A DNA stretch of 64,000 nt from Grifola frondosa (taxonomy: Eukaryota > Basidiomycota > Agaricomycetes > Polyporales > Grifolaceae): positions 124,001 through 188,000 of the forward strand of contig LUGG01000002.1 in NCBI GenBank assembly GCA_001683735.1, in the 5' to 3' direction. A model generated the notes under the pieces. That model saw nothing but the letters and a program-made list of their open reading frames with translations, did no database searches and was not told the DNA's origin. Each line of letters starts with the position of its first letter. The stretch's first letter is position 1. Both the position numbers and the translations under genes were made by a program. This document shows positions 45,012 to 56,362 of the stretch, in pieces.

Positions 45012-45089
45012 GTCGTTCGATGAGTTGATCTTGTGAAGCTTGGACTGGAGAGCTTGTTTGCTGCGGCATATTGAAAACAGCAACGCGCT

Positions 45090-45096
45090 CTTTATA
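45090..45096 (-). promoter_or_regulatory. TATA box of the AA9 gene
   Basis: TATAAAG on the minus strand, 79 bases before the start codon at 45,011. The spacing suits a fungal TATA promoter with a 5' leader of about 45 bases. Confidence 0.5.
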
Positions 45097-45099
45097 CTC

Positions 45100-46690
45100 G
45101 CATCCAACGCTGCGAATGAATGGAATAAAATACGGAGATTTGACGGAACGCGGGGTAATAGACTCGTGCGGGGCACAGTCGAATGTGAACAAAGACCGTA
45201 TGAAGTATCGGAACTTGTCCTTGCGTCGGGCAGCAGCTGGCGGGATAACTTCGCACAGTATTTCCGATGTTCAGTCGCCGTCGACGCATGTACGTGAAGT
45301 ACGTTCCTCGATCATGTTGCGAGGATTTGGATGAGGCGAAAGGGTCATGCGAGCGGCTGATCACGCGATGGAAAAAATATTGCGAAGCAGGCTGTGGCGT
45401 CATGAAGTACCGTTGACCACCTATTCTGTCAAAAGACCATAAAATGAGAAGATTGCGGTAGTAAACTGGGAAAATGGTCCAACTAAGAATAGATCGAGCT
45501 ATCACCTGCGAACTCGGAGATATTTTCGGTTTGACGTCGGGAGGGTCTGTGTTAAAGAAGACACGTACCAACACAATGAGGCAAGACCACGAATTTAATA
45601 ATTTAACAAACTGCTTACACGCGGCGTCATTATCAAAAATGTATTCAGCTATCATGCGTTCTATACGCTGTACAACTAGAGGTGACGTACCCCGTGTGGC
45701 TTGCTGATAGAACGTGGCTACTGAGATATTGCGAATGGCAGAGCAGCGGAAAATGGGACGAATAATGATACTTTCTGGTCCATCACGAGGCAACCTCCTA
45801 GAATGCAGAGATGTCCCGACAGACCTTCAGCCCTAGAGGGAAACATCGACCAATCATTTGACGGCACCAAGACTCAGTCACTTGCGACCGAGAAGCAGGC
45901 ACGGCCTGCATATGCCGATGTTGTGAGACCTGCGTGCCTAGGATCGTTATGCATGAGGGATCTAATCCTCGGTGATGGCTGAAGGTACAAGAAGGGCAGA
46001 CGTGAGCGGCAGACTCAGCCGTGAAGAGGCGAGACTTAGAAACTGAATGGCACATGAGCCGAATGGGGACATCATGGGGCCAGGTGCTGTTCGCGGACAC
46101 GAATGTCAGAACAAAACGATGTCTCCGTGGCTTATTCAGCCTTTCGTTGCGATGAGTGACAAAAAAGAAATCGAGGACAACTAGCCATTCAAATATTGCG
46201 AGTCCATCGATTTCAAGTACGCCTAATACAAGTACTACTAGTAGTGATAATCTGAGTACGCGTAGCATACAAACATTAGAGCTCATGGAAAGTCCAGTGC
46301 GCTTGTGAATACTCACATGAGCTCATACTGCGGGTAGAAGTGTCGAAGAGTGTCGGAGAGCTTTGTGGACCGGCAAATGACTTGAGGAGAGTTGCGGCGC
46401 GAGCGCGGTTCTAGATGTAAAACATGTTCTTGACACATGCGACGAGCTGATTGCTTTAGTTGACGAATGGTTGATTGTCGACGAGTGGCTGATTGTTGAT
46501 TCAGGTCGTTATTGTGGATGGCGGCGATGAAGAAGGCGCAGAGGCGGCAAGCGCCGACGTGGAGAGCGGAGAAGTTGGCGCCCACGGATGGCGCCGACGA
46601 GGGTGACACTGTTCTGCTCAGCAGCGCCCACGACCGCAAACAACCCCTTCTCGTTTTCCACCGCGCCATCCTTTGTCCTCCTCTTCTCCC
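45100..46690. other. No confident gene
   Basis: The longest frames are a 233-codon one (45,092-45,793) and a 172-codon one (45,798-46,316), both minus strand. The first lacks any recognisable feature. The second has one hydrophobic helix (LRLSLLVVLVLGVLEIDGLA) near its N-terminus and is Cys-poor. Neither has convincing introns or domains. Confidence 0.4.
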
Positions 46691-46697
46691 TTCCACC

Positions 46698-48430
46698 ATG
46701 TCGCCACCCACCCTCCGTCTCTCTCTTCAAGTCATCCCCGTCCGGAGACGTTTAAAACATCCCTTTCGTTCGCTACTGAAGAAGATCCGCGCTACGCTGT
46801 GAGTCCCGTTCTCGTCCAGCACAGGAGCGCTTTACGTGTCGTGCTAGTCGCCGCATAGTGGCGCAGCACCAACGGCTATCGTTTCACAATGCTGGGCCTG
46901 CTAACCGTTTCTGTTTTGCTGACCCATTGCGTAGAAACATCAAGACCAGAAACACCTCTGAGCCCTTCAAACTCCCATACCTCCCCAGCGAGCTTTGGGG
47001 CGTCATCATCCAGCATGCGTGTCTATTATACCACGATCCCCTCGATACCTCACAAGAGCTCTCATTTCTTGACTCATCCTCCGCCCAGCTTGCCACGTAC
47101 CGCGCTAGCATGACCCTCAAGAAGAACCTTTCCCTCGTTTCCCACGAATGGAATGACTATGCCCGCCGGTATCTCTACGAATTCGTTTGGATAAGTCGTG
47201 CCGTGCAGGCAAAGGCCTTGGCCCGGACGCTTCTCCTAGAGTACATCGACGATACCCGTTCCAGCGGGAAGTATATTCGCCGCCTCCACATCGAGACCTC
47301 CGTGCTTGAGCGCTGTGCCCCGGCCGACCTGCGTACTATCTTGGAATACGCGCCTCATCTAAACATATATTCGGACCATCGTTCCGTTCAGCGCAGTCTC
47401 TACGACAACATGCCCGATCCGCGCTGCAGCCCCGAGGAGATTCTGAAGCTGGTAATCAGGCCGAAGATCCGGCGGTTGAGCTGGACGACCTACGATGACG
47501 TGCCATTTCAGCTACGTATGACTCCTCTTCTCCAAAACCTCACCATCGGCCTCGAATACCTCGAGCTCTCCTCCGTCTCGTCCAGCTTCCGTCCTAGCCT
47601 CTCCAACTCCCTCTCACAAGCGCCCGATATCGATGCACTGCAGATGAGCGCTCAGCTCCCGTCTCTCCGCGCACTGAAGCTCTCGCTGGACAACTCCACC
47701 TTCGCCGTGCTTGCCTCATGGGACATGCCGCCCTGACGAACCTTTCCGTACTCTCCTCGGATTTCAGCTACACGGGCATCGGCTTCTCGCGCTTCTTCCA
47801 GGCGCACGGCACAAAGCTGCGTCAGCTCGAGCTCGGGCATTCGTCCTCCCTCGTCGAAGAGCACTACCTGACGATGCCGCAGCACATCCTGCACATGCAG
47901 CAACCCCGCCCGTCCCGCTCGCTGAGTGGTGCCCAAACCTGCGTGAGTTTATATGTAGCGCCGACGCGGAGTGGCACTGGCAGTCGCCCGACTGGATCGC
48001 GCCGCACATCCTCCTGCCCGCGCACCCGCGCATTGAGCTCATCGGGATCCGCGATATCGATACGCGCCTCCGCGAGGACCCGGACGTCGCGGGGTACTCC
48101 ACGCCGTACTTCCCGCTGTACGAGCAGCTTGCGTCGCTCTTCCGGCGCGACGCGTTCCCCGCGCTGCGCTTTGTGCGCGACCTGAGCACGGAGAGCCACC
48201 ACATGCGCACCGTTCGCCCTCCTCCACGTATCACGCAGTTTTGGACGCAGGTCGCCGCACGCTCCGCTGCGCACGGTGTGTGGTTCGAAGACTGCAACGG
48301 GGTGAACATCACGCCCGCGCGCTGCAGCGTTTGTCCATCCTCCAGGCGCAGGATGATGTTGACGAGTAACCTGTGCGCGGCCTGTCCCCACTATAGAATA
48401 TTCTTGGACTTTTTCATTTTGGAAATGTGA
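46698..48430 (+). pseudogene. F-box protein gene with two frame breaks
   Basis: The best start is ATG 46,698 (MSPPTLRLSLQ). An intron from 46,799 (GTGAGT) to 46,934 (GCGTAG) joins it to the main exon, where the F-box reads KLPYLPSELWGVIIQHACLL. The next segments ([43 protein letters not shown]) are the usual post-F-box and leucine-rich features. The frame breaks near 47,733 (ASWDMP to [20 protein letters not shown]) and near 47,925 (QPRPSRS to [20 protein letters not shown]). Both look like single-base indels in C/G-rich runs. The rest continues to [14 protein letters not shown] and a stop at 48,430. F-box proteins recruit substrates to SCF ubiquitin ligases. It is either a pseudogene or an intact gene with sequence errors. 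Confidence 0.65.
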
Positions 48431-48439
48431 CGTCGTCTC

Positions 48440-49780
48440 TCGTATTGTTTTTTCATTGATTTCATTGCTTTACATGCACGTCGCATGCACACGCGGCATG
48501 CCTATACATAGCGTACCCCCCGGCGGAGTCCTGTACCACCATCATCATCTCACCGCATCGCACCCATTCCATTACATCCATTTCATTTACCCACCTCATG
48601 CCTACTCACGAAGCGATTGTAGATATACCCCCATATGTGTATGACCATTTCTGTTCTCCCAAACGCCATTCTCATCGTCCTGCTGTCGCGCCCTCTCTCC
48701 CCCCGCGACGCATCCCGCGGGCGGCTCTCAATTCCCGATTCTTGGTTCTTGCCTCTAGTTCTGGTTCGTTCTGAACACGCTGTACACGGGTAAGAGTGTG
48801 GAGGATAGATATATCGTGTACACCAGCTGACAACCTGTACGCAATGTATGTATGCTGATACTCAGCACTTCGCGAGCGCGTCCGTCGTCTAGGAGAACCC
48901 TCACGAACTGGCGAAGGGGTCTTCAGCAACACGCCAACGATCGTTGGCCGGTGCCAAGGCCCTCCGAGCCGGTTTACTGTCTCGCTTCGACACGCCACGA
49001 CTTTCTTGGTTGGAGATCGCTGATGCCCAGCCCATCGACGTGCCCCACGTCAAGAAAAACGCCGGACAACCTGCTCTTTACAGACACTACGTGCATTGCT
49101 GATACTCCGCTCCCACCCAGCGCGATTGGGTGAGCGACACCTTGACCAAGATGACGGCTGCGATGGGCGCGCGCGACGAGCTTCTTGTGCCAGCTAATCA
49201 TATGTATTTGGTCAGATGCAGATGTTATTGGACATCTCACATGCACAAGCTGCGCATACTAGGCTTGAGGAGCTGTGATCAGGCTTGTTCAAACGCAAGA
49301 TGAACTCTGGTGAGTCGCCATGAAAGCTCTGCATGGATTAAACTATCGCCGATCAGTCCAGCGGTATCCGAATTTGTCGATATTCAATATAAATTGCCTC
49401 CGCGTCTATACAAGTTGCGATGGTACATACATCGTGTCCGATTTGGATCGACGAGTCAACTAAGCGTCATTCAGATAGCCGCATCACTCGCGAGTTGAGG
49501 TTGCCCATACAAGCCACAGGTCGCTCAACTCGCTGACTTGCGACTCGGAATGCCTCGCCTCTCGGCAGCTCATCATAACTCTCAGGGCTCGCACAGTTAC
49601 GAGTACTATAGATGTTGGCTATGCGGGTTAGGTTGTTGACTATACATATTGCACTGGAATGCTTGGTTTCTGCCTCTACAGCTTGTTGCTAACTGAACTT
49701 CACTCGCCACGAACAGAGTCGCATCGAGGTTAATAGCAAATACAACGCATACAATTACAATTACAAGGTGAGTTCTCTTG
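48440..49780. other. No supportable gene
   Basis: A CA- and CCC-rich tract lies at 48,510-48,640. The 93-codon frame at 48,852-49,133 has no recognised feature. No RNA gene was seen. Confidence 0.45.
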
Positions 49781-49791
49781 ACTCGCTCACG

Positions 49792-50742
49792 TCAAGCTTG
49801 GTTCAGCACAAAATCAACATGTCCGACAGCTACTATCTTTTTCTCCACACCCTCCTCTCCCAGCCGCCCATTCCACCACTCCACCTTTCTCCACATGTCT
49901 TCGTCCTCAGCTCCAGTTCTGGCAGCCCAAAAAACGCCTCCCCACCGTCCGCATTCGGCACGCTCCGTGCCCGTATCATATTTCCCTCTCTCATCCGCCG
50001 AAGCATATTCACGCTGCACCATATCCTCAGCGCGCCTCTGTCACAAACAGCAACGACACTCACAAGTCCTTGTCCATCGTCGACGCGTCGTTCCTGGGAC
50101 ACACGTATGCCTGTGTCGTCAGCGCCTCGCACTTCCCCCTATCGTCAGTCACCATCAGGTGCACATGGCCCATGCGTTTGAACGTTGTGGGCCGTACGCC
50201 CCGGCGCACGCTCACTGCTTCCGCGCACCCATTTTCATCTGTCGTGAATGTGCCCCGCAACGTGTACGTATTGAAGTAGTATGCGCCGTCCGAGTCCGCC
50301 TGCCACCACTCGAAGCGCGCATGCGGGACCGGGTCGCCTTTTGCGTCCTTAACCGAGAATGTGAACAGGAATGGGGAGAACTCTGCCGATTCGACCCATA
50401 GCGTCACTCGTGTGGTACCAACAGGTAGTTAATATTGTTACTGACGATTTAGGAGGGCCTTCGACGCCAACACCGCCTTCCCGTCGGCGATCTGGCGGCT
50501 CGGTGCGCCCAACATATAGAACGGTCCTGCATGCAACGCGGTAAGCGCACCTGCCTCCAGCAACGCATGCACACACCTTCGAAGTCCGCCTGCGCGTTCC
50601 GCCACCCCCGCGCGAACGCCCACACGAGTGGGTTATCGTACGTCAGCATTACCACCCCGTTCCGCACGAGCGAGAGCAGCTGCATCATTAGGCTCGCGCT
50701 CACCGGCGGCGCGAGCCCTGCTAGAGTGGGTACAGTCGACAT
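49792..50742 (-). pseudogene. Intradiol ring-cleavage dioxygenase, inactivated paralogue
   Basis: The start at 50,742 opens MSTVPTLAGLAPPVSASLMM. I read exon 1 as 50,742-50,577 and exon 2 from 50,526 (GPFYMLGAPSRQIADGKAVL). Exon 3 starts with FSPFLFTFSVKDAKGDPVPH and contains TYTLRGTFTTDENG and KRMGHVHLMV. The last exon follows a 50-base intron (VNMLRRMREGNMIRARSVPN...VEWWNGRLGEEG...GHVDF, stop 49,792). The first iron Tyr (GPFY) and the two His (GHVH) are kept. Where the paralogue at 56.4 kb has VYGP, with the second iron Tyr, this copy has VRP, so the ligand is lost. A single-base frame shift lies near 49,918. Both defects support inactivation. Living relatives open catechol or hydroxyquinol rings between the hydroxyls. 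Confidence 0.8.
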
Positions 50743-50759
50743 CGCACTTAGTGTGGTAG

Positions 50760-51840
50760 GGTAAGAGAGGGATGCTATAGGGGCGTGTCCCTGTATAAAT
50801 GGCCCCGCGCTGCGTTCTTAGATCACCGAGGGGCTCACGCGATCGGATCGAGCGTGGCGTCCCATCTAGCACCCTGGAACAGTGTGTGCTCAGCAGGTCG
50901 CGCGATCCTCCTGGGCGAACGCACGTTAGTGCATTCACCAGCCGCGGCTGAGCTATGAGAACGCAACTGCGGTCCCGTGAATTTGTAGGGACACAGACAG
51001 CGACGTCACACCTAGCCGGGCAGACAGACGCAGGACTCAGGGGATGGATGTGCGTGCAACTGCCAACGCTTCGAATACATCGTGTTATAGCATAAATAAC
51101 GATGCGTCCTGCGGGAGAGGCCTGGGAGATTCGTCTGCGAACGCATCGGTCCTTCATGCGGTGATGTCTCGTTGGAAAATACCAGCAGTCCCATTCATCC
51201 TTGGTGCTGTACAGTGCGCTCGGAGCGCAGGCTCTGTAGAGCCGCATGGTGCTCCCTAGCTACAGTACACTTCACGCAATTAAGCGAAAGTAATAGCTCG
51301 GACATCGATGGTCAATAAGGGCGATGCGATTGTGCATGAGTGAGTACCGGAGCTGAGGTCGAGGTCGAAGCTGAAGCGCTGAGGCGTCGACATGAATGAG
51401 CAGCACGGTCCACTTGATGTACAAGGTTTGACTAGACCATCAAGCGCCGAGCCTGGCACAATTAGGGCACGGCCTCGCGATGAAGTCTTCCAGTTGAGGA
51501 CTGCGAATAGAGACGGGGGCCGAAGTGCGTGGTGAGCTACTTCCATATCAGGGGAAACACATTTGGTAGGGAATAGGAAATACATCGAGCATGTAACCCT
51601 AGCCTCAAGTAGAATGAAGTGATAGACACTTGCGAGTCTACATAAGCTGTTCAGTTTGACACGAGTCCACCCATTATGGTCGACCTGGAAAGCCGCCAAC
51701 TGCTATGGTCGTGTTCAAAAAAAAAAAGCTGTGACAAGTATCGATCAGCATAGCTCCGGCTCGGTGATATCGCGATACGCACCGCTACTGTCACCTTGGA
51801 TGACATATTGTCCAAGCGTACTACGACTGCATTGTGGTTG
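50760..51840. other. No supportable gene
   Basis: Overlapping frames on both strands without recognised features. TATAAAT lies on the plus strand at 50,794 without a gene behind it. Confidence 0.4.
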
Positions 51841-51849
51841 CGCATGGCG

Positions 51850-52480
51850 ATGCACCGCAAACTGATGCCCTCTTTAATCTGGAGCGCAAGATATTGAGTC
51901 GCTGAACAATATGAGCATGTCGCAGATAAGTAGCCCACCTGAAAGACCATCACTGCGTTTTTCAGACATTCCCTATGTTCGAAAATTGCGTCCTGGTGTT
52001 CGTTGGTACGGAAGATACGGTGAAAATAACTCTTCTTCCCCATAAGCTGTACCGTAGTGCTGATCTTCTCCAGCCTCCTGGGACTGAATGAGTGCGACAG
52101 CCTCGAGCCTGAGTACAAAGAGCATACCACTGGAGATCCGCAATATCCGCCTTCATCTGGTCGTCGACCTCGTGCTCTTGGATGCCCTGCGTCGCCTTCA
52201 AGATCGCCTGCGAAATCTCTCCGCTCAGCCGCGCGAGGTCCTTGCAGTCCTCTCGGTTCTGCTTAGCGAGCCACGGTTGGTCAGCTCGGGATTCACGGCG
52301 CGGTGCTGCACGACTGCGATACCTCGGCGTGCTGGATTATCTGCAGCGATGTCTTTGCGATCGGCGCAACAAATGGGATGGGCGACCCGATCGTGCTCAG
52401 CAATGTCAGGGAAGTCTTGAGCCCGTTCAGTGCGACGAGGCTCTTCACCGCCTTGCGGACGCGATTCTTGATGGTACTAG
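51850..52480 (-). pseudogene. Relic of an MLKL_NTD/HeLo-like helical N-terminal domain
   Basis: Minus-strand reading gives LKTSLTLLSTIGSPIPFVAP, then IAKTSLQIIQHAE at a plausible donor. After an intron of about 60 bases come EDCKDLARLSGEISQAILKA, TQGIQEHEVDDQMKADIADL and a decayed continuation. Amphipathic helices with a Pro/Gly break and the C-K-x-L-A-x-R-L motif are typical of the helical N-terminal domains in front of mushroom NLR- or kinase-like proteins. Nothing downstream (central NTPase or kinase) is present. A second, more decayed copy lies at 53,900-54,190. It is not functional as it stands. The family call is tentative. Confidence 0.4.
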
Positions 52481-52649
52481 CAGCAATTTTGGAGTATATT
52501 CTTTATAGCGATTGGAGAGCGGGGTATATGCTGGAGTTAGATAGGGCAATATGCAATACTGGGGAAAGAGCAACACACCATGTCTCAGCAACAACGGTGG
52601 CAGGGCGAGCCGTATGTAGAAATCTAATAACATAGCCATGGAATAACAC

Positions 52650-53890
52650 GCTTTCAGCTGTTCATGAGTTGAAAGAGGATCCTGTCTGTTGGTATTCGGA
52701 CAGCGGCTATGTTCGAGTCTGGCGGTAAAGATGAAGCACTGATAAGGAACCGGTTCTGGCTCATCGGAAGAACTTGGTCTCACCGGCACCTCGCGCACAA
52801 TGGTCCATGAAATTTGGATGTTGAACGTGTATTCAAGGACTGCTTGCACTTGTCACGCATGAAATCTTCTCTGGCCTCGTCGTTGGACCCGTCGTTGGAC
52901 CCGTCGTTGGCGTCGTTGGATGCGTCTTAGCATGATGAAAACTCGAAGCAAGCCGAGGTTTCACCGAGCAATGGGCGCTTGTTCGCTAAATCTGGATCCT
53001 CCTTCATGGACATCTTTAACCAGTCGTCCGCGAAATTTGGTACTACATGGTATGTCCTTTCTTGACTCGCCTGAAGTCGTCTCTTCCATGCAGGATGTGC
53101 CAAGTTTATGAAGCACTGACGCTCAACATTGAACGTTGAATGTTAACATTTGAACAGTCAGCCTAGATAATCGACAGAGATGGTGATAACCTGATATACA
53201 GCGCCAGCTTCGCCCGAGCGGCTTTCTCGCACTTCGTGCAATGTCGCGGAAAAGATATCGATATCTCGCTTCTTCTCCCAATGATCCTGGACATTGTTTG
53301 CCTGCTCCTGCCAGACAGGAACCATTCTTGATGCGCACGTTGTCTCCGTCGTACGTGCGCCGCAAAGATAAAGACAGAAATTCCCAGTCGTCCTCGCTCG
53401 GACACGCTCAGAACAGTCTTAAATCGCCTTGACGTCACCTTCCTTCTATCCCACTGCTACTAGGCCTGCGCCGGGCGGAGGTTCATCAGCACATCAGTCG
53501 AATGATGTTAGGAGGGGGCCACTATCGTGCCATGAGTCGTCGCGGACGACATTGCGGACCACCGGATGGGACGCCACTTCCGGGACCAGTGCTTGTGTGG
53601 TCCGGTGGAACACGCGCTTTCCTGCTTGGGCACTGGCTGATCCTGCAATCCGCCTTGCCCGCTTTGAAATTGTGGTCATTTTGTCCGCTGTGTTGCCCTC
53701 CTCCCAGATGCATTGCGCCACACTCTCCGACGCAACCTTTGCGGTGCGCTGTCCCTAATACTGGCCTGTGGCATTGCGCCTTCTGCACTCAGTCCCGGCA
53801 CCGCGCCTTCTGCGTCGGCAGTCGTCCCGGTCCATATAACCTAGTCTCTCCCGGAGGTACAGCAAAATCATACCCATGACGAAGTTAGGC
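52650..53890. other. No confident gene; 12 bp tandem repeat
   Basis: At 52,878-52,926 the unit CGTCGTTGGACC is repeated about four times, one copy being shortened. Several open frames of 60-125 codons occur at 53,160-53,880 on both strands, none with a recognised domain. Confidence 0.45.
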
Positions 53891-53899
53891 TATGACGAT

Positions 53900-54190
53900 G
53901 GTAGTCTTCCTAGTCTCGCACTGGAGCAGAAAGAAAGACCATACTGCCAGCTGCAGCGCTGGAGGTCCGCAATATCCATATAGCCTTCATCTGCTCACCG
54001 ACCTCGTGCGCTTGCCAGATGCCTTGCCTTGCGTAGCCTTCAAGGTCGTGTACGAAATCTCTCCTCCCACCTCGCGCAAAATGCCGCTTGAGCGCGCCGA
54101 AAAACAATGCTCGTCGAGGGGCTGCGTTGGTGTGCGATGACTCGCTTGAATTCATTCGGGATTGGATTGTTCGTATGCGACGCACAGCGC
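53900..54190 (-). pseudogene. Second relic of the helical N-terminal domain
   Basis: The minus-strand frame has RRDFVHDLEGYARQGIWQAH and EVGEQMKAIWILRTSSA. It parallels REDCKDLARLSGEISQAILK and EVDDQMKADIADLQW of the relic at 51,850-52,480, and the DNA is alignable (GGAGGTCCGCAATATCCATA and GGAGATCCGCAATATCCGCC). Indels have changed the frame. Confidence 0.4.
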
Positions 54191-54319
54191 CTTCCGCAAA
54201 TGGTCTTCGGTGTTATCAACACCGCGTCTCTCCCACAGGCTGTGTTTGACATAATTCGACTAGAGGATGAGATCGTGCTCATGAGCGAGCAGCACAAAAA
54301 AGGCATATGAATAAATCAG

Positions 54320-55160
54320 ATATCCAAATGCCCAGTTTAAGTCAAACTACGCACGATGTCCAGCTGAGCGACGGTCTGGATCTTCGCGGTACCGGTTGGA
54401 GAGGGGCACCAGCATTGAATCTCTCACAAAAGCAACCCTCGCCTCAGTTCTGACAAGGCAGCCATCGTAATACCGTACGAACAATGGATCGAAGCTGACT
54501 CACAAGTGTTTGCTGCCTCTGGCAAGCGACAACGGTACGTGCTGAATGCGTCCTTGATCATTTTATGACTTATGGCACGTCTTTATTCACTACGTTATGG
54601 GTGCAGGGCCTGCGAGGTTAAATCCCATCCCAAGTGATAAGTGGCGCGCAACGAAAGCTTGAATAAAGGTCGGGCGCGCGCTCGCTTAAGGTGGTTGGCG
54701 AGACAAGTCACATTCATCCTCAAATAGCGTATTTTCCCACTTTGCAGGCCGAGGCATTTCCGAGCGATCTCAAATGAGTCGGTTCTGCAGGTCTGACAAA
54801 ATGAGTCAAACGAAATTGTCAAGTTCAGCCGCCCGCATCAAAGATGACCGCGACCCAAATAGGAAAATGCCGTATTCGGAGCCGTACCATGCGCCCTTCG
54901 TCTTCGCGTGAGTTCCGCAACTTTTTTTTTCCAGCGCGGAGTGTCTTCCCCGCGTCGCGGTGCCATGTGACCATTAAGGAACATATCAAGACCCCACGAT
55001 GCTTCCGCCCTTAAACTGAACCGAGTCGGAGGAACCCATGCATGCCGTGATCCCGCTGCATCACACCGCGAGTCATGGCATCCCAATACGATGGAAGTCG
55101 GTTGACACACATCGCGCGTCGGGCGGCGACATTTTCAAGGACGTGATTAGGGAAGGTCTC
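54320..55160. other. No supportable gene
   Basis: Only short frames without features. The right end is the promoter region of the LysM gene. Confidence 0.45.
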
Positions 55161-55168
55161 CAAAATCC

Positions 55169-55175
55169 TATAAAG
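55169..55175 (+). promoter_or_regulatory. TATA box of the LysM gene
   Basis: TATAAAG, 95 bases before the start codon at 55,270. Confidence 0.5.
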
Positions 55176-55269
55176 GACGCGACAGAACTTGCCAATGCTC
55201 ACCGCCCAGCCTTCAGCGAACTCACCGCCTAAGCTTGTCGTTCAGTCTTTGCAACTCTTCCTCATCATC

Positions 55270-55913
55270 ATGTTCGCTCGCTTCCAACTGACTGCTGTCA
55301 TCCTGGCTGCGGTCCTCGTTGCCGGTCAGTCAATGTAATTTCTACGAGTGGATAATTTCGTGCTCACAGCTGAGATACGAACAGTCAATGCACAGGCTGA
55401 CTGTGCTCGCAACTACACCGTTTCTTTGGGCGATACCTGCGACGGCATCTCCGCCGCGCAGAACGTGTCCACGTTAGTCCAGCTCTAACTTGTACGATCC
55501 GTACAGAGCCGCTGAACCGCATACATATGTTACAGGTACCAGCTTGCGACCGTTAATGCCGCTGTGATCGACGCCGCCTGCGACAATCTGTTTGTTGGCG
55601 AGGTCTGTTCGCGATTTATCATGCATCCTTAGGCTGAAGTAACCCCTCCTATTCTGATTCAGGATCTGTGTCTCGGCATTACCGGTCAGGACTGCACCGT
55701 CGTGCACGTCGTACAGTCCGGAGACTTCTGCGCATCAATTGCAGAAGCGGCCGACATCGACCTGAGCACGCTCCTCGCGAACAACCCGAATGTCGACACG
55801 GATTGCACCAATATCTATCTCGGAGAGGTAATTGATAATAATGCTACTGAAGATGCTATGCTGACCTGGTCGCTTCTATGCAGGTGTTGTGCACGGCAGA
55901 TGAGGTGATTTGA
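55270..55913 (+). CDS. Secreted LysM-domain protein (two LysM)
   Basis: I read five exons: 55,270-55,324; 55,385-55,472; 55,536-55,602; 55,663-55,827; 55,884-55,913. They are joined by GT-AG introns of about 55-65 bases and give 134 residues without a frame break. The signal peptide is MFARFQLTAVILAAVLVAVNA, length 21. LysM 1 runs from NYTVSLGDTCDGISAAQNVS to CDNLFVGEDLCLG. LysM 2 runs from VHVVQSGDFCASIAEAADID to CTNIYLGEVLCTA. Six to eight Cys fit the disulphide pattern of fungal LysM proteins. There is no enzyme domain, so it belongs to the small chitin-binding LysM proteins that coat hyphal chitin or bind chitin fragments in the wall or apoplast. It lies between the two dioxygenase paralogues, with its own promoter. 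Confidence 0.88.
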
Positions 55914-56306
55914 CCTCTTCCTAGGCCTGAAGAAAGGCCGCGCAGGAAATTAGTGTTTAGCGGTCATGACCATGTCAACATCAGTGTTACTCAGATATGT
56001 CGGGGTTTATGTTCAATGTCAGTGTGCTGTTGTACTGCATAAACGTGCGAGCGGCAAACTACATGTCATCTTGCGGCACTTGATCAGTGTCTTGCCATGA
56101 TCGACACATAAATCTGGAGGATGTACACTTTTTGGTTCAAAACTGGCAACATCAGAGAGTGTATTGCGACTGGAGTGGCTGGGAGTCAGCTGCCATTGAC
56201 CGTTTTACGGCAGCTGACTTCTCGGTTCTCGCGATGCCACCGTGATACAAGGCCTCTCTGTACGGTACCACTCTCACTCACGCTCACGTGCGGTTTCAGC
56301 AGTTGC

Positions 56307-56313
56307 TATAAAG
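56307..56313 (+). promoter_or_regulatory. TATA box of the dioxygenase gene
   Basis: TATAAAG lies 29 bases before an ATG at 56,336 and 56 bases before the ATG at 56,363. The distance favours the second ATG as the real start. Confidence 0.45.
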
Positions 56314-56362
56314 CCGGCAACTGCTTCCGCACCTTATGTCCACAACCTGTTATCTCGCCAAC

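Noticed and set aside
45092..45793. 233-codon minus-strand frame as a gene
   Set aside because: No domain, no bias and no introns. It lies in the upstream region of the AA9 gene.
47764..48391. Minus-strand frames of 175-182 codons under the F-box gene
   Set aside because: Shadows in GC-rich coding DNA; the plus strand carries the recognisable F-box protein.
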